DNA of 64,000 nt from Echinarachnius parma (Eukaryota; Echinodermata; Echinoidea; Clypeasteroida; Echinarachniidae), in assembly GCA_037951105.1 (NCBI GenBank), contig JBAMJV010002043.1:35001-99000 (forward strand), in the 5' to 3' direction. Position 1 is the first letter of the stretch. Every line of letters starts with the position of its first letter. The position numbers and the translations under genes are program-made. Positions 1 to 12,800 of the stretch are shown here, piece after piece. The notes under the pieces are model-generated. The model made no database searches. It was not told where the DNA came from and was given only the letters and a program-made list of their open reading frames with translations.

Positions 1-1570
1 CGGGGTGGGCGTATTAATTTAAAAGATGTTTTGCCGCCCCCCCCCCCCCCACCCCCCACGGCCCCGGCCCCTCACTCCAGTGTCTTGGTTGGGGCGGGGT
101 TATCATTTTGAATTTGTGGGGGGGGGGGGGGGGGGTTGGGGGGCTATACAACGCAATACATAGCCTACTCAATATATTGTGTGTTCAAGTTATTACAACT
201 TGTTCGAGGAAATAATTGAGTATACATAGTGCGATATGCATAATATTTGGACCAAATATTAGCGTACAAACAATGTGCATGTCGAGAGTCAAAATATAAC
301 TAGTCATGACTTGTGAGAGAAAATAATGGGTGTGTGTTTTTTTTTTTACATAGAACAAAATTAATGGATAAAAGACAAATAATCCGTTGTTCATTTACAA
401 TATTCGTCATAAGCAACATGGACGGTCATAATTATTATTGTCAGAAATAATCGACTTCAATGTTGTTGTGTTTGTGTTTTTTGTTATCTGGCTTGTCAGA
501 TAAAACCTTAGCAAATCGGTTGGAAAAACTTATTGTTGGTTTGCCACATCATGACCCCTAAAAAAAAAAAAAAATTAAAGGCATAAACACCCCCCCCCCC
601 CCCCCCCCCCCTCCACCCCAAAACCTAGGGGCTCTATGACGTCCCCGGTTTTTTAAATGTTTTATTTTTATTTTTATGTTTTTTGCTATACGTCGCTTCC
701 CCCCTCTTCTTTTCCTTTTGATTGATCCTGATTACGCATCTGCCTTATAATTATTTGACTGGCAAGTCTTATTCTACCAAACTCTCCAGCAAGGGGGGTG
801 GGGGTCCCGGGTGGAGGGGGTAAACTTTACAACCCTTTGTTCAAAATCGCCGCTTCGAATTAACTGTGGTACTTCCGTCGTCTGTAGTCACATGATCACC
901 GCAGCTGATAATGTGATACGCGTCAGTGTTTATCAATGCAAATGCACACAACGTAAACGTACGGGGGCCTATGGCAGCGCTCTGCACGTACTCCAGCCAT
1001 TCGCGTGTGTTTTCATTCAAATGCCGAGGCGGCAAGAATGCTTCCGTGATCTGTATACTATGTGTGTTTACAAAGGATCTTCGATATTGATTGATTTTTA
1101 CTAAAATTACTGAAGCCAAACATGAAGTGAGGTATTGGATGAGGTGCATAGGAGCCGCCTGCACGTAGACGTGGTTTTCTCAGCTAGTTTTTCTGCCATT
1201 TCGTGTAGTTTAAGAGCTGATTTTGTACGTGTAGTTTTCTGTTACTAAATGCAGTGGCAAATTCGACACCAGCAGCAGTGCCACAGACAAAAAGAGCCCC
1301 AGTGCACTGGCCGGGAGCGACCCAATCAAAAAGGAAAGGAACGAAAAGGAAAGGACGTGGTCGTGGACAAGACAGGAATTTCTCCCATTGTACAATCGAC
1401 CTAATTGTACTAGGTTCAAGATTCTGGTAAGATTCTAATCTTAAAAGTTAAAAATGTAAATTCATTATCAATAATCAATATTTAATTTTGGTAACTTGCT
1501 GCTAGTCAATTTTGTTTTTTCTTTGTTTCAGAATTCAGTTTCACTACTCTGAGTCTGAGTCTACTCTGAG
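1..1570. other. Upstream non-coding stretch, no gene recognised
   Basis: I see no recognisable coding exon here. The stretch holds homopolymer tracts (C at 37-50, G at 118-135, C at about 590-611) and short open frames near 811-1164 that overlap on both strands and resemble nothing I know. The CDC25 start exon begins at a splice acceptor at 2172-2173, so at least one non-coding CDC25 exon and the promoter should lie in or to the left of this stretch. I could not place either. Confidence 0.5.
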
Positions 1571-1579
1571 TCTGACTGT

Positions 1580-1602
1580 ACTCGGTTTCATTGAAACCGA
1601 GT
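1580..1602. repeat. Short perfect palindrome
   Basis: ACTCGGTTTCA at 1580-1590 is followed, after one base, by its exact reverse complement at 1592-1602. It is one of three hairpin-forming sequences within 350 bp (see 1679-1758; a third lies at about 1858-1907). Confidence 0.75.
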
Positions 1603-1678
1603 TCAACTTTCACTGCCGAATTGGCATTGCCATTGTCATTGACCGTTTCATTTTCTTCACATTCTATTTTTCAGACTT

Positions 1679-1758
1679 GTTAACAGTGGGGGAGCAAGCA
1701 CCAAATAAGCAGGTACCTGCATCCTGCTTATTTGGTGCTTGCTCCCCCACTGGTTAAC
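1679..1758. repeat. Near-perfect 35-bp hairpin with 9-nt loop
   Basis: The 29 bases at 1685-1713 are exactly complementary to 1723-1751, with loop 1714-1722. GTTAAC at 1679-1684 pairs with GTTAAC at 1753-1758 across a single bulged G (1752). TTAA sits at both outer edges (1680-1683 and 1754-1757), and the termini read CAGTGGGGGAGC-like on both sides. The simplest reading is a minimal fold-back element inserted at TTAA. A structured RNA precursor within a 5' intron of CDC25 is the alternative. Confidence 0.7.
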
Positions 1759-2206
1759 TCATTCATTTTCACGCTCGTTTTTGGTCTAACTAGTTAAAGC
1801 CGAGTTGATTAAACTAAATGAAAATGGATAATAATCGTGATAATTGTTTGATATTATTTTCTATTTTAAGTCTAGTCTCTACTCTCTAGACTAGTCTAGA
1901 AAATAGAAATAATTGATTTGTTTGTCTTCGGGGGTAACTTGAGCGGCTTAGCCTAGGCCTTTGACTCGAGGAATGGTGAATAAATTATTAATTTTTTCGC
2001 TGGTGAGTAAAAGTAAAACTTAAGGTTCAATGAATGTTACTTTTGATATTTTCTCAACAATCATAAATTGGACCAAATACTACCATGACCACTGATGACT
2101 ACAATAGTTTACTAACAAACTACAATTCTTAATTTGTTACGTTTGTTTTCCTTTTTTCTTCTTGATATTTCAGTTGATTTTGTGAAACCCATCCACTGCA
2201 GACACA

Positions 2207-3843
2207 ATGGAACGCAACAGGAAGAAACTTACGTTACCCTTGTCCAATGCGGTGACGACACTGAGCAGTGACACCGTCTTCTCACCATGTTTCTCCCAGA
2301 CGCAGGCCAGTCCGATGTCGGCATTGTCCTCCTCCATGGGAGCGATGTCATGGTAACAAAATAATCTCCATTTATATCAAACCTAAGTAAACAGTTCTAA
2401 GATGACTTTCAGAAAGGAAGACATTATTTCTGTCAGTCTAAAACTAAAGTTTAAACAAAATAATAAGCTCAAGTTTTAACCTTTTTTTTAGTGACCCAAA
2501 ACAAAGTATTTTAGTGACCCAAAACCAGACTTTTGTGGCCTCAGTACTTGTAAAAAAATTACAAAAATTACAGTCTATATCTGGGTGCCCATTGCCCACT
2601 GGCACTAGCTTCAAATATAATTGTTGATCATCAGTTGATGGCTGCAGCCTGTGGGGCGCCGCGGTGCTGAAGTTCCCGTAGTGAAGGGGTCTATCTATTG
2701 ATCTGAAAAAAGCGTTCATTAATTTCAAATACCATAAAAACAAAGAAGAATATTTACGCAATATTCAGGAAAGAACTCTGAGAGAGATTAAAAGGAAGTA
2801 CCGTAATCGTTAATTGCTGATCCATTTCTAAGCATGAACAACATGATACATTCGTTCTGAACATAATAAATAGGCAGGATGTAGCAGTTATACAGTGTAC
2901 AGTCACAAGGCTCAAGCAGGGGATTTTAAGAGATTACAAGGGATCTCAAATTAAGAGTATTGAGGGAAATTGAGAAGGGGTTTTATGGATCAATAATCAT
3001 CAATGATGATCTAAAGTTGTGATAAAGGATGGCCACTGAAGGGTGAAAATTAATGGTGGTAGTACCATGACTCAGTGGGCACACAAAGTGGTACGTAGTT
3101 AGAAGAGGTGGGGTTAGAAATAAACTACAGTAGTTACTCTTATTAACTGGGGTATTTTTTCTTTGATACTTTTTTCCTGCACTACCTGACCCCATATATA
3201 TATGAGCTAGTGCCATATATGGGGACTACAAGAAAAGTAGAAAACATCACAGTTATCAAAGATTCATGCCCCAAAAGAAACTGGTATATAAATGCTTCAC
3301 ATAGCAGACAGTCATAGTCTCACAGAACATACCAATGTAGGCTGGTATTGGCACTTTGTTAAATGGAGAGGCGTATTAGCTCAACTTAGTAGCTTTTTTT
3401 TTTTTTTTAAAGCTGCAACCCGTATTTTAGCAAGGTCAACTTCAAACTCCATTAGATAGGGGATATTATTTTTAAGAATACTATTAGATTAATGACAGTT
3501 TATTAAATGCCATTGAGCTCAAGTTGATGCAAAATATACAAGTTCTCAAATGTTGACATTATTTTAACTAACGAAGGTTCTGTGTGAGTTCTTTATTTAC
3601 TTGCTTTAAACATGAACAATATTTTACAATTTGACATTGATTTGACCTAGTATCATTAAGCAGTGAACAACGTACATGGGGGCTCAGGGCAATTTAGATC
3701 GACATTGCAAAAGAGGCCATGAAAACGGTAGATTTGTTATCTTAGGGCAATTTAGCCCCCGAAATGCCAAAAAGAGCCCCGGTGGTGAATTTTATGCAAC
3801 ACAGTGCTATTTTCATGCAGTGAGCTTTCAAAGTACTTAGCCC

Positions 3844-3874
<31 letters not shown>

Positions 3875-6800
3875 AAAAATAATAAATAAATAAATAAATA
3901 AATAAAAACAAAACAAAATAATGAAATGATAATAATAATAAAATTAAATAAATAAATTGTGATTTGTTTTTTGTCCCCCTGTCGTTAAGTTTGTGTCTTC
4001 TGTTTCCATTCTGATTTACAGCCTTGGGAACACACCAAAGAGGAGACTGTCGCTATCGGGTATAGGGGAAACCCCTCCAGCTCGCCACAAATCTCTCTCA
4101 AGACATTCATCACACAGCTCAGGTATTTAAACAAATATTTAAAATATATGATTATTTTCAGTTTCCTTCAAATGTATCATGCATATTATGTAGTAATTAC
4201 TGTAAAAGTTAGCATAACTTTGTTGGTTTCGAAAAAGAAGGGCACTTAGTCCATTTGTGTACTTCAGAGGTGATCGTACAGTTTACGATCCTTGTAGAAA
4301 CCAAATTCATACATAATTTACAGAGTTGATTATTGTAAACATTTAACTGATTTAATAGCAGTGCACTTTATTGGTCTAGGAGATGGTTATAGTTAACCCG
4401 TTGAGGACGAATTGATTTTGGTATAACACGCTTTCTCCATAGACTCAAGCCCAAGTATTTTCGGGACCAGTCCTGAACGGCTTAAAGAATAGTGTTATGG
4501 CTCCTAGGATGTGTCCATTGTCTTTCTTGTACAATAATAATATCCTGTTCATGTCATGAATGTGAATATAATGTTACAATAAGAAATACACAGGTCTGTG
4601 AGAGAAGAATTAGCCCAGTCCACTCGGATCATGCTTTAAATAAGTTATTTTTAAAAATATGATTTTATTTTCAGGTGTAAGTACGGGTACTCCGAGTCCA
4701 TGTGAATCCCCTGTATCAGGAGGAGAAGAGTAAGTTGTATTTTATTTCATCATTCATATATGATATAAAATCCTCAAAAAAAGTTCCACGATTCAAGTTT
4801 GAGCATTCATATCTGTCTTGCTACTATATTATCCTAGATGAATCTGGTATCATTAAAAAGCCTGTTTATTCCCCATTACATTGATTTGTATTGATTATGT
4901 AATCATGGAAAAACCTCTGAATATGGGGCCAAGTCAAAAGTGCATATACCGAAAAGAGCTCCCTCTCGGTAATGTTTCATTATGAATTATATATCATGTT
5001 TGTTTGTCCTTCTTTCCTTCTCCTCAGAATCAGATTTAACCCTATCAGCAATCATTCCCAGGGAGATAGTCAAGAATTGAATTTAAACAGGTAAATTGCA
5101 TTTTATATTGTTGTGATACAACTATTAAACATGGAGTTTGTAATGTAAGTTTGATTTACAAGAACATCTATGCTCGCATAATCTTCTGCTAAATGAACTA
5201 TGAAAATCATACAAATTGATAGTAAAGAATTCTGAAATGTACATAGAAAGATATAAGAAATGCTTACTTGGAAGTAAATTTATTTTGTCAATTAGTTTGA
5301 ACTCTGAACATGTCTAGATGCAGTTAATGATTATTCTTGGAAAATACCTGTTAACAAAGGTAAATAAAAAAAATCTTTGTACAGGATTAAATTAAATTAA
5401 ATTAAATTAAATTAGAAATGCTTCTCCAAATGTATTCAGCACATTACATTTTCATTGAAGCTTGTGTTTGTTTAACAAAGACTTATGTCTAAACATATAT
5501 CTGAAAGTCTCTCTTAAGTACATGTACATTATATTAACTCGTATTCTGTTGTACAAACCAGGCCTCCTCGGGGGCTCTTCAGACGGTTCAACTCGATGCC
5601 GCTGCGTCTCCAGCAGCAAGACAGCCCCTCGTTACCCTTGTTCACCCGGCCGCGGCGTTTACGACGGGAGAGCATTCAGGAGCTCAGTGAGGAGGATGGA
5701 CAGAACGAGCAAAGGAGAGGAGAGGCAGAAGAAAATGAAGAGGAGGAAGAAGAGGATGGTCTGTGGATGAAGAGCTTTGAAGCGAGCAGGACCGATGAGG
5801 AGATGAGGAGGGAAGAAAACTCAAAAAGATTACGGGTAAGAAGTAACTTTTAAAACTTTTGATGTCAATATAAAAATAATAATACACAACATTTATTAGG
5901 CGCTTAATACGGTTGTTTCTAAGCGCACCATTGTCGGTCTACAATTTACAGCCAAAACTTATGCTAAACACACACATTATAAATCTATTCTTTATTCAAT
6001 AAATCGTGCATAATAATAAAAATGAGATCAAACGTAAAATCAAACATACAAGGAATATAATGGTGTGCACCTCTTTGACCGACTCACAACTGAGTCCGTG
6101 TACAATAGCGATCATAAATTAAAAAGGTGCGTTTTCAGCAACGTCTTAAACTGGTCAATGGTACGGGTATTTTGAATATGTGCTGGTAACTTATTCCAAA
6201 GTATAGGGGCAATTACTGAAAAAGCTCGATCGCCGTATCTTGTAACTGTACGAGGTCCAAGAGTTAACTGCAAGGTTAATGATGATCGAAGAGATCTTGA
6301 AGAACTAGAACAACGTAAGGAAATCAAATCTATTAACCTCCAAAACATGTAGATGTCATCTACAGCCTTCATCATCATAATTATTAAATACCAATTGATA
6401 CAGATGAACTTTCCTGCGAAGATTACAGTGGATGAATGCAGGATGCCAGTTCACTCCAAGGGTTTGCCTTTGTGAAAGCCCAAACCTCTGTCACCCAGGT
6501 CACTGCCACAAAATAACCAAAAGAGCATTCCTCAAGCTGTATCTGATTTTTGACTGGTATTTTATCCTCTAAAAGAATGGTCTGCCATCGTCCTGTGAAA
6601 TAGATGCGTGTAGTCTGCAAGCCGAGTCCAAAGGTTTCAAACCAAATCACTGCCATAAAAGAAAGCAAAATTCTTCAAGCTTTAGTCAGGGCTCAACACT
6701 TTCACTTGCCCGCTTGCCCGGGGCAAGTAGAATTGCATAAACAGTCATAGTTTGGTTTTCTGATTGGGCGACTAACATTTCTGTTCAGCTACAAGAGAAA

Positions 6801-9800
6801 AGTGTAATTCCTTATAGGCTTTCATACTGTATATAAATCTCATCTAGAAACAAGCGTGAAATTTGGTAAGCAGATGAAGCTGCCAAGCGCGATTACCGTT
6901 TCCTTTGTTTCACATTGGTTATTTTAGGCAAGTAAATGTTTTGTTTCGGCAAGTAAAATTTGAAAATTCATGATTTTACTCGCCCGAAAAGGCAAGCATG
7001 CAAAGAAATTAGTGCGGAGGCTTGCTTTAATAATTGTATTTGTATTTTGTTTCCTCTCAAAGATTGGTCTTCCATCCCCCAGCGAGGCGGATGAATGCAG
7101 TCTGCCAGGTTCATCAAAGGGTTTCACGTTTGTCATGCCCAGACCGCTGTCGGCCAGAGCGGCACCAGCAAGACGGTCATCCCTCTCCTTCGGTCCTGCT
7201 GCCAATAGACCCATCTCAGCTCCTGCTACTCTCGTGAGTTAATAATGCAAGCCTTCACGGCTTAAAGGGACTTAGTAACATTGTCCAAATCCTCAAAATA
7301 AAATTGTAATTCTAGCGGTTCCCTTATACCTTGTTGTATTCGTATTAACAATAAAATCATGGGACAGGTTTCGGTTTTTCAAATTTCCCTTTCGTTACAA
7401 AGATATGTATGATTGAAGTATTCAGATAAGAAAAACTCCGGGCGAGTTTTTCTTCCGTGTACAAAGTGAGTGCAGTACAGTGCAGTGAGTTACTGAATAT
7501 CACTTTGCATTTTCGCTCATTAATTGGCCATGCAATGTCCATTTGACTTGAAATGTTCACACAATACCCTGTGGACATATGAGATAACAACACTGTACAT
7601 TGCATCAACCATTCATCACTTTTTTCACATGTCAACAAAGTTACTAGATCCCTTTAAACCTTTTTTTCTCTACTGGCCAGTTTGGGCAAGTTAAATCATT
7701 AATGCTCACATTTTATATGCCTAAACAGAAAACGTACTTGCGAGCTTACTTCAAGATGAGATTAACACATTTAATTAAACTTTTGAAGTTGAACAGAAAT
7801 GTCAGTTGCCCAATTGAGCAACCATTGAACCAGACCATTTATGAAACTTGAATTGCCCGACATGAATCTGGCAAGTGCTTGTGTCGAGCCATGGGTTATG
7901 GTAGGCAATGTTGAGGACTATGATGTTGATGATGATGATTGTAGTGGTGATGATTATGATGATAATGGCAGAGCTGCCAAGTCTCCCTGATTTTACAGGA
8001 GACCCCCTGAAAATAGACCAAGATTAATGCATCGGATTTCATCACATCAGCTAATCCCCCTGATTATTGAAAGATTATTCTCATTAGGTTGTATGCATTT
8101 GATATATCTCCCCGGTTTCTGATGAAATTTCCCTAAATCTTAGTGATTGTTGAATTGCAATGTTGGTACATTTAGCTCTGTAATGGTGGTGGTGGTGGTG
8201 GTAGGGATAAAGATGATGTCAGTTTCTTCATATTTCTCTAATCCTCAATTTAAAATTTAAAATTTTAAAAGATGGTGATGATATCTTTTGAAATGTATAC
8301 AGTATAAAGATCTTAATTCTCCAAGCTCTTTTGTTTTACTCTCATCCTCAGTTGGAAGGGGCAGATGACGATGATGATGATAACATCCAGCTTGGTCATG
8401 ACCGCCTCACCAGTTTTAATGATGACGACGAAGAGGAGAATGTGCAGCAAGACGATGGCTTCTCAGAACTCTTTGATTCAGATTCCCAAGAAGTAAGACT
8501 TTAATGAAAGCGTTCAAATATGGCTTTTTCACTCTCTAAAAGAAAGGGGGGGGGGGGGGGGGGGGGGGTTGAAATTTGAACATTTTAACAATAAATTGAT
8601 TTTTTACTATTTATTCTTAATATAGTATGTAAGTTATGTTTAGGGCATAACCGATGTGGGATTTCATTGCCGATCCGATGTTTTTCCCCAAAAATGTTGC
8701 CTTATGTTTCCTATTGTTTTTTTTTTACTACGCAGCCGCGATCTGCTAAGGCCTCCTCTGCATGCGGGCCTCCGGGCTGGCCCGCCCGGCCGGGCGAGAG
8801 CAGAGGGAATAATATGTGCATAACGATCATGACCTGCGCAAGCACTTACAAAAATGCAGTGTTTTACGCTTAAATTCATCTTTTTATATGGCAATAAAAT
8901 AACAAACGTTGATGCTTTGGTTGATTTATGAAACAATATTTACGGAAATATGATTACAAAACATTAAGGCTGTTGACGAGTCCCGGGTACCCGGGTCCCG
9001 CCGAAAAATGTCGAGTCCCGGGCGCAAAAATCGATACTCGATATCCCGAAGAAAAAAAAAAAGTCCCCTTTTTGAACGCCCGAGTTATCTGCCCACTCTC
9101 ATTTTCTTTTCATTCCTTTTTCCCTCTTTGCTGTATTTTAGAAGATGATTTATTGTCATAAATGCGCTGCATTTTTGTCACTTGAATGAACATGTTTTCC
9201 CAGCGGCGTGACATGCCTATAGCGAAATCAACAAATGGATAAATTTCGGGTACCCGGGACTCGCCCGAAAAATTATCGCGAGTCCCGGGTAGTAAATATA
9301 CCCGAAATCGACAGCCTTACAAAACATACAGAATTACCTCTGTTACGAGCAGAACATTATTTTCCCCGAGGTAGATGAACGAAAAACTTGATTCGATTGC
9401 GTAGTTTTTGACAAGCGGATAAATAACTAGCAACTGGCGCAAGTAAAAAAGTCCGCATTTTCAACGTTGCCAATTTGTGAAATACGTGATTACGTGTATG
9501 CATTTAATACATGTGGTCCATGCGGTCTGCAAATTGGCAATTAACAGAGTTCGCCTAATAATTTATGTTCCAAGTTCAAGCAAGTTATCGGTAGAATCTT
9601 CTGAGATAGTCAGCGCATTCGTTTACATTTTTTGGGGGGGCTATTTTTGTTGCCATATATTCTTGGATATGTTTAAAAAACCATGCGAACATGTAAGTAA
9701 AATTAACAGATCGTCTGGCGTAGGTTCGATGAATCTTTCATTTTTATTCTTTTTCGGTTTGTGCAAGGCAAGCAGCGGCCCTAGCATTTTCTAGTGCAAT

Positions 9801-12800
9801 GCATAACCCAGCTCTGCGTGGCAGCCAAAACTCTTGGGGCCCGTATACCGGTAACGTTCCACGGACGGGCAATTTGTTGAATTCTGTTCAATTTTCGTCC
9901 GTAAATTTGTCAAACAAATCAATGATTTTGCGGAAATAACCACTCATACGGTAAAATACATACATGGACAATTTTCTAAATTCTGTTTTTTCATTTCCGA
10001 TTTTGCAAATTTCACTTCTTTAGTGAATCGGTAGCGCATCGGCCGATTTATCAAAATATTGCCGATCCGATGTTTTGCCGATGTGGCCAAATATCGGCCC
10101 GATCCGATTATCGGTTATGCCCTAGTTATGTTTGTGAAAATATATATATATCTCATCTAATACCAGCTTTTTAATTGAAATCTCTTGATTTTCATTTAAA
10201 ATCCACATTTAAAAATATGTTGTAATGAATTTATTAGTACGGGGAAGTAAGTTCTGTTGGAAAAAGAAGAAAAAAGAAACCAAGTCAGATGTCTTTTTCT
10301 CATTGAAATCTCTGTTTTTGTTTGTTTTAACCCTATGCTAACTGGGGGGGGGGGGGGGGGTCAATTTGACCCCCCCTCAACTTTTTGCGCGATAATTCCG
10401 CAATGCGCTACGATATTGCCGCGCGACTTCATGAGTTTTTTCATTGAAGTCTTGCGAAACTTTTGAGACCAAATTTGCGACGACCGGGTACTCTGTTCTA
10501 AAGTCACATGACCTTTTGTAAGTGAGCGTCTGCCCGAATATCGCTAAATTTTGTGATTTGTGTACAAATCCTATGGAAATTGGTTTTTCCTATAATAGAC
10601 AAATCCTTCATTATTTTTCATTCTAATCTCTGCAATCATTTAATTTTGGGCTAAAAATACTTGGATAATGGTCAATAATTTTATTCCATTGAAAAAAACA
10701 ATAAAAAACATAAGTCGAAAAAACAAAGAAATACATAAGAAATTCCAAAAACAAAGAAATACATAAAGACAATTTTGGCTATCGCAATTTTTAATTTTGA
10801 AAACATGTTAATTAAGTCATAAAGTATATGTTTATGCACAAAATGTGCATATTCTGAGCAACATTTAGTGATTTACAGACAAAAAGAGAATTTCTGCATA
10901 AATTAGCGTACTTCGGTAATTAATATGCGCATAATTTGCATATTTAACATTGGATCGTTTAAAAACGAAAACAGGAACGCGTCGCTAATACTTCAATGTA
11001 CCTCCATGCAAAATTTTGCGTGAATCGGACAATCGGTCTTCGAGGTCCCCCCCCCCCCCCCCCCCCCCCCCCAGTAAAAACCTGGTCTGAAATAGCCCAG
11101 TTAGAATAGGGTTAAATCAACATTTGTTAAAATTGTGTTATATATTTATTTGTTAATCTCCCGAAGGTACCTGCATCAGGCATGTCAGAAGGGTTCGCAG
11201 GTCTACTCCACGGGGAGCTTATCGGCCAGAGCAAAGTGCAAAGTCCTCCAACAGTACTGCAGGCATCCACCAAAGATAACGGTGAGTTAAAAAGCGATGA
11301 TTTCGTCTTGAGATTTTAGTCTGCCCAAGTTCCACACAGTAGTGTAGATTGCACTACATTGCTGCTCAACCAACCTACAATAATGATGCTAAACTTCTTA
11401 TTAAGCCCATTATTCATTGTAACTTGGCTAAATTGTATTATTCCAGAGTAGGGACAGAAAGCAGAGATGCTGTCCCAGACCCCCGCTAAGGGTTCAGATT
11501 TCTCATTTTCAAATGTTGGCAGGTATGCAAAGCGCACAGACTAGCCTAGTTCCAAAATGGCAACCTGCGATGAAGCATCCCATGCATGACAATCTGAATC
11601 GTGATCTATATTATCTTCCTACCTCCCACTCGGTTCCACACAGGAGCAGACTGCAATGCGGTGCGTACGACGCCATCACAGTAGGTCCTGGGCAACGGTG
11701 TAGAAAGGGCATCGGTAGAAAGTCCCCAGCCAACCAGTGACGCAACTACTTCCATGACTGTAACTTAAATAATTTAACTATATTATTTGTCCTACTTGCT
11801 CCACAGTTCCCCTCAGGAGCATAGACTGCAATGCAGTACGCACGACGCCATCACCGGTAGGGCCGCGTTGTAGAAAGGGCATATTTAAAGTGCCCAGCCA
11901 ACCGGCGATGATGATGCGACGTAACTCGTCTTTCCTCAAGAGGGCGGAGCGGCCCCAGGACACACCCAGCCCCATCCAGAACAAGCGCCCTCGTAGCTCG
12001 TCCATTTGCAGTCCGCAGGTCGGCCGGAAGGACATTGTAATGAAGGTACGATCACGATTCATTGTATTTTGTCGTGTCATTTTTACAGCACAGTCGATAC
12101 AATTTCTGAGGAAATTCACACACAGTAGAAACTGGTCATAAGTCGTATTTAATAAATGAAAGATTTGGCTTTGCCAGAAATTGAACTCGGCTACATTTGT
12201 AATGCCCAGTAGAGTAGATTAATATATTAGCTGCGCAATTGTAGTAAATGATATTGTTATATTTTTCAGATTTGTATGCACATATGTGACTGGCTATAGC
12301 AAAACCCGGCACTTGTCGGTAAAAATCAAAATGTAGATTTTCACACCATTAGAAAGGCCTCATTACAAGCTTTCGTTTGATGCTTTATTCTAATTAATTG
12401 GTCAATAATTGGCGAAGATATGATTGTTTCAATTTTACAATCATAGGTCTTTTACATACATTGTGTGAACTTAAAATTCCCATTTCTTCAAAACATGAAT
12501 TACCGACAAGTGCCGGGTTTTGCTATAGCTGGTCAGTTATGAACTAAATTCTTTAATATCTGCCTATTTTTGGTTTATCCCTGTTATTCCAGGAGGGTTC
12601 GGCATCAAAGAAGCAGCTTGGTAGGTCACTCTCCATGATGTCCCCCAATGACCCTTACTTTCAGAGGATTGATCAGGCCCTGTCCATGGAAGGCGCCCAG
12701 AACGAACTGATCGGAGACAGCACAAAGGTGAGGCATACTTTTCACTTTTGACTAACTTGACTTATGCCATTCACTCCATCGGTGGGTTGAGTGGTGGCAT

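Noticed and set aside
7034..7237. Second plus-strand open frame across CDC25 exon 6
   Set aside because: It is out of phase with exons 5 and 7; the frame used in the annotation connects both neighbours.
11644..11682. Alternative CDC25 exon 9 starting at 11644
   Set aside because: Read in the phase set by exon 8 it reaches a stop after 13 codons, while the copy starting at 11807 stays open for 80 codons and joins exon 10 in phase.
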